Positions 1-8,329 of a stretch of DNA of 33,419 nt are shown here, one piece after another. The translations under genes and the position numbers were made by a program. The notes beneath the pieces are model-generated. The model made no database searches, was not told where the DNA came from, and saw nothing but the letters and a program-made list of their open reading frames with translations. This DNA is from [Streptosporangium] indianense (lineage in GTDB: Bacteria > Actinomycetota > Actinomycetes > Streptomycetales > Streptomycetaceae), in assembly GCF_021474405.1 (NCBI RefSeq), contig NZ_JAKEIO010000084.1, positions 1 through 33,419 of the forward strand, read 5' to 3'. Numbering within the stretch: the stretch's first letter is position 1; every line of letters starts with the position of its first letter.

Positions 1-28
1 TCGCCGACCCGGCCGGTCTCGCCGCGGA

Positions 29-625
29 CTACGCGGCGGGCGGCGCGGCCGCGGGAGGCGCCGGCGCCACGGCCGGTGCGGGTGCCGTAGCCGGTGCCGC
101 GTGCTGCGGCTCGTCCACCGTGATGCCGTAGTCTGTGGCGAGCCCTTCGAGTCCGCTGCTGTAGCCCTGACCGACGGCACGGAACTTCCAGGCGCCCTGA
201 CGACGGTAGAACTCCCCCAGCACGAAAGCGGTTTCGGTGGTGGCGCCGGGGTTGTCGAAGCGGGCCACCGGGTTGCCCTGGGCGGCGTCTTGGACCTCGA
301 TGTACAGGCCGGGGACCTGTCCGAAGGCGCCGCCGTCGGCGGAGGCGGCGAGGACGACGGTCTCGATCGCGGGCTCCACGCGCGCGAGGTCGACGAGGAG
401 CGTGTCCGTCACGCGGCCGTCGGTGGTGCGCTTGCCCTCGTGCCGGATCGCCCCGGAGGCGTGCCGGGGCTGGTTGTAGAAGACGAAGTCCGCGTCCGAG
501 CGGACCTTGCCGCCGGCCAGCAGCAGAGCGGACGCGTCGGCGTCGGGCACGCCCGCTCCGGCCCGCCATCCCAGTTCCACCCGCAGCGCAGCGGTCGGCA
601 CCGGAGTATTTGAACCTTTCAGCAT
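29..625 (-). CDS. TerD-family (tellurium-resistance/stress) protein
   Basis: The 198-residue product has the TerD fold signature. An N-terminal LKGSN stretch leads into a VELGW strand, a Ca-binding-type region DADFVFYNQP follows, and later comes FVLGEFYRRQGAWKFRAVGQGY, split here over about residues 135-156. TerD-domain proteins are cytoplasmic calcium-binding proteins linked to tellurite and general stress responses; the biochemical role of most Streptomyces copies is unknown. The C-terminus is a low-complexity Ala/Pro tail of about 25 residues outside the domain. I chose the ATG at 625 because GGGGGCGG lies 8 bases upstream on the minus strand; ATGs at 631 and 643 are in frame but badly spaced. 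The reading frame runs open to 898, but that extension does not look coding. The gene diverges from the small protein at 922. Family is sure; the start is moderately sure. Confidence 0.88.
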   Translation of the reverse strand: MLKGSNTPVPTAALRVELGWRAGAGVPDADASALLLAGGKVRSDADFVFYNQPRHASGAIRHEGKRTTDGRVTDTLLVDLARVEPAIETVVLAASADGGAFGQVPGLYIEVQDAAQGNPVARFDNPGATTETAFVLGEFYRRQGAWKFRAVGQGYSSGLEGLATDYGITVDEPQHAAPATAPAPAVAPAPPAAAPPAA

Positions 626-695
626 GTGCATGTCCGCCCCCATTGCGTGGCACCGCGCCAGGCCCGTCCCGGCCGTCCGTCGAGTTCGTGCGCAC

Positions 696-724
696 AACCT
701 ATTCCTTGCCACGGTGAAGTCCCA
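696..724 (-). promoter_or_regulatory. possible promoter of the TerD gene
   Basis: On the minus strand TAGGTT (696-701) is a typical Streptomyces -10 hexamer, with TGGGAC (719-724) 17 bases upstream as a weak -35. This would give a leader of roughly 60 bases before the ATG at 625. The -35 match is poor, so this is a suggestion only. The rest of the 626-921 intergenic stretch holds no gene I can support. Confidence 0.25.
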
Positions 725-921
725 TGCGCGAGCACCCGGAAGACCGGGGGCCAACCGCTGGTAACCCGCCCGGAACTCGGCCTTTAGACGATCACGACCC
801 CGCTGTGCGCCCCTTTTTGGCGAGTTCGCTCGCATTGGGGCTCCCGGGTCACCGCGGACACGGAAAACAACCCTCTTATCGGTCTCCCCAACCAGCACAT
901 CGTTGGCTTAACTTATGTGCC

Positions 922-1344
922 ATGACCTCCCCCCGCTCCACCTATGGCGGCGGCTACTACTCCGCCTCCTTCCCGGACACCCCGATCTACGACAAGCTCG
1001 TCGCCGAGCGGGGCACCCCGCAGATCGCGCCGATCCGGGTCCCCGCTCAGTACGACATGCCGGGCAGCAGCCTGCCCGCGCTCCCGTCGGCGCTGCCCGC
1101 TCTCCCGGCAGCCCCGTCCCAGTCCGCGTACGGCTATCCGCAGGCGCAGCAGCCCTCCCCGCTGCAGCAGGCGCCCGCGGCGTACATTCCGCAGCAGGCC
1201 ACCGCTCCGCGCGGCTACCCGGGCCCGCAGCAGCCGCGTCCGGCGGCCCCCGCGGGCTACGAGGCGATGCGCCCCGCGGCTCCCCGGCCGGCCCCGGCTC
1301 CCTACCAGGATCCGTACAACAGCCAGCAGTACCGCGGGTACTGA
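922..1344 (+). CDS. small Pro/Gln/Tyr-rich protein of unknown function (DUF6643-like)
   Basis: A 140-residue protein beginning MTSPRSTYGGGYYSASF. Residues 1-45 are the most structured-looking part (FPDTPIYDKLVAERGTPQIA, then PIRVPAQYD). From about residue 50 the sequence is dominated by Pro, Ala, Gln and Tyr with PQAQQPSPLQQ and PGPQQPRPAAP runs, and it ends in YNSQQYRGY. No signal peptide, membrane segment or enzyme motif is visible. From memory it resembles a Streptomyces-restricted family (DUF6643). The ATG at 922 lies 9-16 bases after TTAACTTATG, which could be a -10 region, so transcription may start close to the start codon. The reading frame is open back to 724 without a credible start. 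I cannot assign a function; the composition suggests an intrinsically disordered protein. Confidence 0.75.
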   Translation: MTSPRSTYGGGYYSASFPDTPIYDKLVAERGTPQIAPIRVPAQYDMPGSSLPALPSALPALPAAPSQSAYGYPQAQQPSPLQQAPAAYIPQQATAPRGYPGPQQPRPAAPAGYEAMRPAAPRPAPAPYQDPYNSQQYRGY

Positions 1345-1389
1345 GCCGCCCTCCCTGGGACCGTCGGCGCCGGCTGGCACGATGGCCCC

Positions 1390-2202
1390 ATGGGGAACGC
1401 TCACCTGCACTCGATCCACGTCCATCCGGTCAAGGCGGCCCGGGAGGCCGTTGTGGAGCCCTGGGGGCTGGCCGGAGACCGACGCTGGGTGCTGATCGAC
1501 GACGGGGGAAAGGTCGTCACACAGCGCCGTCATCCGCGACTCACGCGCGCCGCCGCCGAGCTTCTGCCCGGCGGTGGCGTCCGTCTGTCCGCGCCCGGCA
1601 TGCCGACGTTGTCGGTGCCCGTTCCCCGGCACGCCACCGCGCTGCCGGTGGAGATCTTCCGCGACAAGGTCGAAGCCGTCCCCGCCGAGGACGAGGCCGC
1701 GCACGCCTGGTGCAGTTCCTTCCTCGGCGCCGGGGCACGCCTGGTGTACCTGGACGATCCGGCCACCCGCCGGCCCCTCGCCGCGGAGTACGCGCAGGCC
1801 GGCGAGACCGTCTCCTTCGCCGACGCCGTGCCGCTGCTGCTCACCACGACCGCCTCGCTCGACGCCCTCAACTCCCTGATCGCCCAGGGCGAGTACGCCG
1901 CCGAGGGCCCGCTGCCCATGAACCGCTTCCGGCCGAGCGTGGTCGTGACGGGCACCCCCGCGTGGGCCGAGGACGACTGGTCGCGCATCGCCCTCGGGGA
2001 CGTGGTGTTCCGTGTCGCCGGGCCGTGCGGCCGGTGCGTGGTGACCACCACCGACCAGGGCACCGGCGAGCGGGGCCACGAGCCCCTGTTCAGTCTGGGA
2101 CGGCACCGCCGGCTCGACGGCAAGCTGATCTTCGGACAAGACCTGGTGCCGCTGTCGGGCGGCACGATCCGGCTCGGCGACCCGCTCAGGATCCTCGCCT
2201 AG
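1390..2202 (+). CDS. MOSC-domain protein (molybdenum-cofactor sulfurase C-terminal family)
   Basis: A 270-residue protein with the two-part architecture of MOSC proteins. An N-terminal beta-barrel (residues 1-~100, starting HLHSIHVHPVKAAREA, with the GLAGDRRWVLID strand pair at 26-37) precedes the MOSC domain with MNRFRPSVVV and the PCGRC motif. The motif contains Cys213 and Cys216, the first at the position of the conserved MOSC cysteine. Family members such as YcbX and mARC bind molybdenum cofactor and reduce N-hydroxylated compounds, or handle sulfur for the cofactor. Which reaction this one performs cannot be read from sequence, and the usual YcbX ferredoxin domain is absent. It starts 45 bases after the preceding stop with ATG; the upstream sequence GGCACGATGGCCCC has no strong ribosome-binding site. 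The perfect palindrome GCCCGGCCGGGC at 2230-2241 lies after the stop but has no loop. Confidence 0.9.
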   Translation: MGNAHLHSIHVHPVKAAREAVVEPWGLAGDRRWVLIDDGGKVVTQRRHPRLTRAAAELLPGGGVRLSAPGMPTLSVPVPRHATALPVEIFRDKVEAVPAEDEAAHAWCSSFLGAGARLVYLDDPATRRPLAAEYAQAGETVSFADAVPLLLTTTASLDALNSLIAQGEYAAEGPLPMNRFRPSVVVTGTPAWAEDDWSRIALGDVVFRVAGPCGRCVVTTTDQGTGERGHEPLFSLGRHRRLDGKLIFGQDLVPLSGGTIRLGDPLRILA

Positions 2203-2365
2203 CTCTTCGAGCGGAGCGGGAACCGTGCCGCCCGGCCGGGCGTTGAGCCTGTGTGAGAAATTCATGAGAGGCCCTCGGGAGAGGTGATGTCGCTCTCTCT
2301 TCGACGGGCCCGTGCGTGGACGGCTCCGCCGGGGAGTATCACGGAGCGGGAAGGGGGTGCAGGCG

Positions 2366-2971
2366 GTGCGAGCGATCAGCGGACTCTGGCGCTGGCGGCG
2401 CAATCCGCTCCGCCGCGCGACCGACCTGGCCGAGGCCTGGGTGGCACTGGCCGCCCTGCTGCTGATGCTGCTGGCAGCGCCGGTCGTCGGCGCACTCGTC
2501 GGGGGATCGACCGAGGACGCGCTGCAGCGTTCCGTGCGGGCGCAGCACGAGGCACGGCATCTGGTGACCGCCACCGTGATCCGCAAGCTGGACCGCTCCC
2601 CGCTGGACGCCGACCCGGAGACCTCCTCGGGCCGCGATCTGCGCACCCGTGTCCTCGCCGACTGGACCGCGCCGGACGGCACGACGCACCAGGGCCCGGT
2701 GCTGTCGAGCCTCAAGGACCCGCGACAGGGCGATGCGTTCCGGATATGGACCGACCGGCACGGCAGGATGGTCCCCCGCCCGCTCGACTCCGCGACCGCC
2801 TCCACCCACGCGGTCCTCGCCGGCTTCGGCGCGGCCCTGGCGACGGCCGGTCTCACGGAGTGCGGCAGACGGCTGATCGTCTGGCGCATGGTCCGCCGCC
2901 GGTACGCCCATTGGGACCAGGCATGGGAGAAGGCCGGCCCGGACTGGGGCAGGACGGGCGCCGGCAGCTGA
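2366..2971 (+). CDS. Rv1733c-like membrane protein
   Basis: The 201-residue product starts VRAISGLWRWRRNPLRRATD and has one strong membrane segment near residues 24-46 (AWVALAALLLMLLAAPVVG). An external region of about 100 residues follows, including DWTAPDGTTHQGPV and FRIWTDRHGRMV, then a second weaker hydrophobic segment (AVLAGFGAALATAG) and a basic tail. This is the layout of actinobacterial Rv1733c-family proteins, which are two-pass membrane proteins of unknown function. I chose GTG 2366 because GAAGGGGG lies about 8 bases upstream and the family usually begins with this RWRRNPLRR stretch; the frame is open from a GTG at 2312. An overlapping 327-residue frame from 2284 to 3267 is a compositional shadow. 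Confidence 0.8.
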   Translation: MRAISGLWRWRRNPLRRATDLAEAWVALAALLLMLLAAPVVGALVGGSTEDALQRSVRAQHEARHLVTATVIRKLDRSPLDADPETSSGRDLRTRVLADWTAPDGTTHQGPVLSSLKDPRQGDAFRIWTDRHGRMVPRPLDSATASTHAVLAGFGAALATAGLTECGRRLIVWRMVRRRYAHWDQAWEKAGPDWGRTGAGS

Positions 2972-3202
2972 CGGCCTTCCGGCTCTGGTCAACCCACCAG
3001 CCGCGCGCACGCTACGGTGGTCCGGCCGAACCGTTCGGCAACAACCCGCGCGCGAGCGAGCCTCAGGGACGCGCCGGTGTCGATACCGCGTGCGCGCCCG
3101 GGCCGCCCAAGGTCCTGGCCCGGTCGCGGTCGCGGCGCCGGCCGGAGCACCCCGAAGGCGGACGAGCCATCAGTACGACCGAGGTGGGGGCACAGCTACA
3201 CC

Positions 3203-5638
3203 ATGGCACAGGGCACGGTCCAGGTGACGCACACCGGCACGTCGCGGTGGCGGCGCCGAACGGGTGAGTACGCATCGCTCGCCGCCGCTCTGGAGGCCGC
3301 GGCCGACGGAGACGTCCTCACCATCGCGCCCGGCACCTACCGGGAGAACCTCGTGCTGCAGCGCGCGGTGACCCTGCGCGGCCCCGACGGCTCTCCCGGC
3401 TCGGTGCGGATCGCGCCGGTGGACGGCGTGCCGCTGACCGTGCGCGCCTCGGCGGTGGTGCAGGACCTGCACGTGGAGGGTCAGGACGCGGCCGCCCCGG
3501 CCGTGCTCGTGGAGGAGGGCACCCCGGAGCTGCGGGACGTACGGGTCGTGACGCGGTCGGCGGCCGGCATCGAGGTACGCGGCAGCGCCCGGCCCACGGT
3601 GCGGCGTTGCGCGGTCGACAATCCGGCGGGCATCGGCATCGCCGTACTCGACGGCGCGGGCGGGGTGTTCGAGGAGTGCGAGGTCGTCGCGGCCGGCCAG
3701 GCGGGTGTGGCGGTGCGCGGCGGCGCCCACCCGCGGCTGGAGCGCTGCCGGGTGCACCACACCTCGGGGTCGGGCCTGTCGGCGACCGGGGAGAACTCCG
3801 CGCTGGAGGCCGTGGGCTGCGAGGTGTACGAAGTCCGGGGCAGCGGTGTGCAGATCACCGGCCGGGCCACCGCGCACCTCACCGACTGCGATGTGCACCG
3901 CACGGCGTCCGACGGCGTCACGCTCGACACGGACGCGGTGCTGACGCTCGCCGACTGCCGCATCCACGACATCCCGGAGAACGCGGTCGACCTGCGCTCC
4001 CGTTCCGTTCTCACGCTGACCCGCACCACCGTGCGGCAGTTCGGGCGCAACGGCCTGTCGGTGTGGGACCCGGGCACGCGGGTGGACGCCAACCAGTGCG
4101 AGATCTTCGACAGCACGGGTGACTACCCGGCGGTGTGGGTCAGCGACGGCGCCACCGCCGTACTGGACTCCTGCCGGGTGCACGACGTGCCGGACGCGCT
4201 GTTCATCCTCGACCGGGGCTCCCGGGCCGACGTCGTCGACACCGACCTCTCGCAGGTGCGCAACACGGCCGTGTCGGTCAGCGACGGGGCGACGGCGCAG
4301 CTCGACGACTGCCGGATCCGCGACGCGGCGACGGGCGCCTGGTTCCGCGACCACGGCAGCGGCGGCACGCTCAGCGGCTGCACGGTGGACGGCACCCAGA
4401 CCGGCGTGATCGTCACCAAGGGCGCCGACCCCACCGTGGAGCGCTGCACGATCGACTCCCCCGCGGAGGCCGGTGTCTACGTCTCGGCCGGTGGCCGGGG
4501 AAGTTTCCTGAACTGCCGGGTGACGGGCAGCGGCGGCTACGGCTTCCACGTCATCGACGGCAGCCGGACGACGCTGCGGAAGTGCCGCACGGAGCGGTGC
4601 GCGCGCGGGGGTTACGAGTTCGCGGACGGCGGCGCCGACGCGGCGTCCGGGGCGGGTCCGCTCGTCGAGGACTGCACGAGCGACGAGAGCGCGGGGCTGC
4701 GCGCGCCCGCGGCGCGGGAGACGGCCGTGCAGACGGTGAGCCACTCCGCGGGCCTGCTGGGCGCGGTGCCGGGACAGCGCATCGAACCGGCTCCCCCGGC
4801 GCCGGTCGCCGAGCCCGAGTCACCGGCCCGCTCCTCCAAGGACGTCCTCGGTGAACTCGACGCGCTCGTGGGCCTGGAGAGCGTCAAGCGCGAGGTGCGG
4901 GCCCTCACCGACATGATCGAGGTCGGCCGGCGCCGTCAGCAGGCCGGTCTGAAGGCCGCCTCGGTCAAGCGGCACCTGGTCTTCACCGGCTCCCCCGGCA
5001 CCGGCAAGACGACGGTCGCGCGGCTCTACGGCGAGATCCTCGCCTCGCTCGGCGTGCTGGAAAAGGGCCACCTGGTCGAGGTGTCCCGGGTGGACCTGGT
5101 CGGCGAGCACATCGGCTCGACGGCGATCCGCACCCAGGAGGCCTTCGAAAAGGCGCGCGGCGGTGTGCTGTTCATCGACGAGGCGTACGCGCTGTCCCCG
5201 GAGGACGCGGGCCGCGACTTCGGCAAGGAGGCCATCGACACGCTGGTGAAGCTGATGGAGGACCACCGGGACGCGGTCGTGGTGATCGTCGCGGGCTACA
5301 CGGCCGAGATGGAGCGGTTCCTGTCCGTCAACCCGGGTGTGGCGTCCCGCTTCTCCCGGACCATCACCTTCAGCGACTACGGCCCCGAGGACCTGCTGCG
5401 GATCGTGGAGCAGCAGGCGGAGGAGCACGAGTACCGGCTCGCGCCGGGCGCTTCGGAGGCCCTGCGGACGTACTTCACCGTGCTCCCCAAGGGCCCGGCG
5501 TTCGGCAACGGCCGCACCGCGCGGCAGACGTTCGAGGCCATGGTCGAGCGGCACGCGAGCCGGGTCGCCCAGCTCCCGGAGCCGAACAAGGACGACCTGA
5601 CGCTGCTCTACGCCGAGGATCTGCCCGAGGTGGTGTGA
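3203..5638 (+). CDS. right-handed beta-helix / CbxX-CfqX-type AAA ATPase fusion
   Basis: An 811-residue two-part protein. Residues ~15-510 form a parallel beta-helix. An opening pectate-lyase-like segment (SLAAALEAAADGDVLTIAPGTY) is followed by about 15 repeats of 22-24 residues, most carrying a Cys at the same point (RRCAVD, EECEVV, ERCRVH, TDCDVH, ADCRIH, NQCEIF, DSCRVH, DDCRIR, SGCTVD, ERCTID, LNCRVT). Residues ~545-811 are a CbxX/CfqX AAA domain, as in Rubisco activases and the type VII secretion ATPase EccA, with Walker A GSPGTGKTT near 596, Walker B VLFIDEA near 654-660, and SRFSRTITF downstream. In EccA the N-terminal half is TPR repeats; here a beta-helix takes that place. No signal peptide is seen, so it is likely cytoplasmic. 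The ATG at 3203 is used; GAGGTGGGGG lies about 12 bases upstream. Its stop is 12 bases from that of the hydrolase on the other strand. Confidence 0.9.
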   Translation: MAQGTVQVTHTGTSRWRRRTGEYASLAAALEAAADGDVLTIAPGTYRENLVLQRAVTLRGPDGSPGSVRIAPVDGVPLTVRASAVVQDLHVEGQDAAAPAVLVEEGTPELRDVRVVTRSAAGIEVRGSARPTVRRCAVDNPAGIGIAVLDGAGGVFEECEVVAAGQAGVAVRGGAHPRLERCRVHHTSGSGLSATGENSALEAVGCEVYEVRGSGVQITGRATAHLTDCDVHRTASDGVTLDTDAVLTLADCRIHDIPENAVDLRSRSVLTLTRTTVRQFGRNGLSVWDPGTRVDANQCEIFDSTGDYPAVWVSDGATAVLDSCRVHDVPDALFILDRGSRADVVDTDLSQVRNTAVSVSDGATAQLDDCRIRDAATGAWFRDHGSGGTLSGCTVDGTQTGVIVTKGADPTVERCTIDSPAEAGVYVSAGGRGSFLNCRVTGSGGYGFHVIDGSRTTLRKCRTERCARGGYEFADGGADAASGAGPLVEDCTSDESAGLRAPAARETAVQTVSHSAGLLGAVPGQRIEPAPPAPVAEPESPARSSKDVLGELDALVGLESVKREVRALTDMIEVGRRRQQAGLKAASVKRHLVFTGSPGTGKTTVARLYGEILASLGVLEKGHLVEVSRVDLVGEHIGSTAIRTQEAFEKARGGVLFIDEAYALSPEDAGRDFGKEAIDTLVKLMEDHRDAVVVIVAGYTAEMERFLSVNPGVASRFSRTITFSDYGPEDLLRIVEQQAEEHEYRLAPGASEALRTYFTVLPKGPAFGNGRTARQTFEAMVERHASRVAQLPEPNKDDLTLLYAEDLPEVV

Positions 5639-5650
5639 GGAGGCGCCCGC

Positions 5651-8038
5651 CTATGCGGCGGGCGGTTCGGGCTCGTGCCGTGGTGACGGCACGTCCGGTG
5701 CCGCCGGGGTCTGCGACGGCTCCCCTTCGGCGGCATCCGGTGCCGTCGGCCGCAGCCGGGCCAGCAGGATGCGGCGTTCCTCGGCGAAGACCGGGTCGGC
5801 CTGGTAGTCGGAGTGACCGAGGATCGGCGCGGGCAGCGGCAGCAGCGCGGTGCGGCCGTAGGCGAGGGGGTCCAGCAAAGGGGCGTGGTCGACCTGCGCT
5901 CCGGGCAGCCGCATCGGGCCGCCGATGGGGTCGGTGAGCCGGTACAGGTTGCGCCAGCAGTCGATGTCCCGGTGCAGGGAGCCGAGCGCGGCGGGTCCGA
6001 AGTGCGCCGGGAACCAGCGCCCGTAGAGGCGCTCCAGCGGGGAACCGTAGGTCAGGAGCGCGACACGTCTGCGTGCGGAGGGGGCGAGTTGCCAGGCCGC
6101 GGCGGCGGCGAGCACGCTGCCCTGCGAGTGCCCGGAGATGACCAGCCGGCCGCCGGTGGTCCTGGTCCAGGTCGCCATCCGCCAGGTCAGGTCGGGCACC
6201 GCGCGCTCGGCGTAGCAGGGCGGGGCGAAGGGGTGGGAGGCGCGCGGCCAGAACGTGCCGACGTCCCACAGGATGCCGATCGTGCGGCGGGCCGCGGCGT
6301 CCTTGTAGGCGCGCCGGCCCCAGGTGACGAAGAGTATGAAGCCGAGGCCGATCAGCCAGGAGCCGAGGGCCTGGGCGGTCTCGGCGGCGCCGTGGACGAC
6401 GGGGTAGGTGCCCTGCGCGGCCTCGCCGGGGGTCTCGTCGGTGGCGAGGGCGCCCACGAGGGCCGCGGCGCCCAGCAGCAGAGTGACGCCGGAGGTGACG
6501 GCGACGACGCGGGGTCCGCGATCGGTGAGCGAGGCCATCGCACGGGTGTAGGAGATACGGCGGGTGCGCGCACGGTCCTGTGCCTCGTCGGGGTAGTCGA
6601 GCGCGACGGCGGCGCGTTCGGCGCGGGCGAGCCGCCAGGCGCGGTGGGCCAGCCAGCCGAACAGCCCCAGCAGCACGACCAGCAGCGGCGGGATCACGGA
6701 CGCCTGCCAGGTCAGCAGCACGGGCGGGCCCTCGATCGACGCCCCGGTGCCGTCCAGCCAGTCGGACACGCGCTGGGAGACGCCGCCGGACATCACCCCG
6801 CCGAGCGCGCAGGCCAGCATCGCCACCGCGGGTCCGCCCAGGCCCCGCAGCACGGCCCGCCGGTCGGGATCGGTGCGGTGCAGGACCTGGGCGACGACCC
6901 CGAGGACGATCACGAGCAGGCCCTGCACCAGGGCGATCGCGCCGAAGGTCGTGTCGCCCGGCAGCCGGCCCTCCGACCTCCAGCCGGGGCGCTCCCACCC
7001 GGCGTACACCACGGCGAGGGCGAGCAGGACGAGCGCGGCGAGCGGCAGGCGCCGTACGAAGCGCTCGTCGAGTGTGCGGTCCAGCCGTCTCTCGCTGCGG
7101 CCGCGGCGGCACACCACCCACACCACCGCGACCGCGCAGGCCGCGAGGGCCGCTTCCAGGAGCGTTCCCAGGGTGTCGAGTACGGCGGGGCCGCCGGGTC
7201 GGCGGTCGTGGCGGGCGGCGGCGCTGCCCACGGCGGCGGCGACCGTGATCAGGCCGGCGGCGGTGTGCGCGGCGCGCAGCCGGGCCACGAGCCGGCGCCC
7301 GTACCAGAACCCGGGCCGGCCGAGGGCGGTCGGGCCGCCGTCCCCCTCGGGCTCGGGCGCCCGTTCGATGGGCTGCTGGGACTCGTAGTCGCTCCACGTA
7401 CGCCGGGACAGGTACCACAGCAGGACGGTCAGGGCGGTGGGGACGACGGCGGCCAGGGCGAGCCGGCGGCCGGGGGCGCTCCACCAGCCGCCGTCCGAGA
7501 CGGTGGGTGAGAGGAAGCCCAGCCAGGAGTGGCGGTCGGCGCACGGGGCCGTGCCCGCGCACTGCCAGGCCGCCAGGTCGAGGGCGACCTCGCAGGCGGC
7601 CGCGACGAGAAGCACCGTCAGGGTGAGGCCCGCGAGCCGCACCAGGAGACCGTACAGGCGCACGGTGCGGCGGCGGCCGTGGGCGGTGGGGCGCATCCAG
7701 TGGGCGAGGTTGACGACCATGAACGGCAGTAGCAACAGCCACAGGGCGCGGGTGCCGTTGCCGGAGGTGAGGTTGCACCAGACGTAGGCCTCGGGCACGG
7801 GTCCGTCGCGGCGGCGGTCGTCGGGGCCGTGCTCGGCGTCGACGTCGTCGGCGCGCCGGAAGACGGCCGCGATGTGGTCGCCGGTGATCCGCACCGTCCG
7901 CGGATCGTTGAGCATCTCCTGCGGCGTGGTGCCGCCCACGCCGTGGACGAGGAGTTCCAGGGCGGTCCCGCTCTCGCCGCGCCCCGCGGCGGGACCGTCC
8001 GGTCCGCCGGTCGCCGCGTGTTCCTGCGCGTGTTCCAC
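5651..8038 (-). CDS. multi-pass membrane protein with C-terminal alpha/beta-hydrolase (lipase-like) domain
   Basis: A 795-residue protein. It opens with a hydrolase strand and oxyanion-like motif, LELLVHGVGGTTPQEML (residues ~27-43). Several hydrophobic segments follow over residues ~95-560 (for example LWLLLLPFMVVNLAHW and LVQGLLVIVLGVVAQVL). The nucleophile motif GHSQGS is centred on Ser638, and a possible late catalytic His lies in the QVDHAPLLDPLAYG or LGHSDYQADP region. The catalytic half resembles membrane-bound lipase/esterase-like proteins of actinobacteria; the substrate is unknown. GTG 8038 is chosen because GGGGGAAG lies 9 bases upstream. The frame remains open to 9109, but that extension is antisense to the DeoR gene. 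It ends in a Pro-rich tail (PAAPDVPSPRHEPEPPAA). It is convergent with the beta-helix/AAA gene and divergent from the DeoR gene; the 8039-8329 gap shows no other gene. Confidence 0.85.
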   Translation of the reverse strand: MEHAQEHAATGGPDGPAAGRGESGTALELLVHGVGGTTPQEMLNDPRTVRITGDHIAAVFRRADDVDAEHGPDDRRRDGPVPEAYVWCNLTSGNGTRALWLLLLPFMVVNLAHWMRPTAHGRRRTVRLYGLLVRLAGLTLTVLLVAAACEVALDLAAWQCAGTAPCADRHSWLGFLSPTVSDGGWWSAPGRRLALAAVVPTALTVLLWYLSRRTWSDYESQQPIERAPEPEGDGGPTALGRPGFWYGRRLVARLRAAHTAAGLITVAAAVGSAAARHDRRPGGPAVLDTLGTLLEAALAACAVAVVWVVCRRGRSERRLDRTLDERFVRRLPLAALVLLALAVVYAGWERPGWRSEGRLPGDTTFGAIALVQGLLVIVLGVVAQVLHRTDPDRRAVLRGLGGPAVAMLACALGGVMSGGVSQRVSDWLDGTGASIEGPPVLLTWQASVIPPLLVVLLGLFGWLAHRAWRLARAERAAVALDYPDEAQDRARTRRISYTRAMASLTDRGPRVVAVTSGVTLLLGAAALVGALATDETPGEAAQGTYPVVHGAAETAQALGSWLIGLGFILFVTWGRRAYKDAAARRTIGILWDVGTFWPRASHPFAPPCYAERAVPDLTWRMATWTRTTGGRLVISGHSQGSVLAAAAAWQLAPSARRRVALLTYGSPLERLYGRWFPAHFGPAALGSLHRDIDCWRNLYRLTDPIGGPMRLPGAQVDHAPLLDPLAYGRTALLPLPAPILGHSDYQADPVFAEERRILLARLRPTAPDAAEGEPSQTPAAPDVPSPRHEPEPPAA

Positions 8039-8329
8039 TGCTTCGCACTTCCCCCATGACACGCCGTCGGCTCTGCCCGTGCGGGCCCAAGGATCTCCGT
8101 TTCCACGGCGCCGCACACCCCCTGTCACGGAATCTCCCCGATCTGTGATGAAACCGCAGCGCGAAGACGAACGCCGGGTGGCGGAAGTGCGACGAGCGGG
8201 CGGTGGCGCTGTCCGGCCCTCGACATGCAAGGATGGGGCGTCCTCGCACCGCGGCCGGGAGGAATGTCCCGGTAGGAGCCGGTGTGCGGGGTGTGTCGAC
8301 GGCATTGAGGCGAAAGGACCGGAGCGTAC

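Noticed and set aside
820..833. Stem GCGAG with TTCG tetraloop and CTCGC in the intergenic region between the TerD gene and the 922 gene
   Set aside because: The stem is only five bases, no U-tract follows on either strand, and it lies between divergent genes, where a terminator is not expected.
2230..2241. Perfect palindrome GCCCGGCCGGGC after the MOSC gene
   Set aside because: It has no loop, so a hairpin would be short; self-complementary GC blocks of this size are common in such DNA.
913..2889. A 658-codon open frame on the minus strand opposite the small protein, the MOSC gene and the membrane protein
   Set aside because: The composition is Arg/Gly/Ala-rich with no domain; the plus-strand genes there have recognisable families. 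It is a high-GC antisense shadow.
3170..4744. A 524-codon open frame on the minus strand opposite the beta-helix region
   Set aside because: It has no motif and is rich in Arg, Val and His from the antisense of repeats; the plus-strand frame has clear beta-helix repeats.
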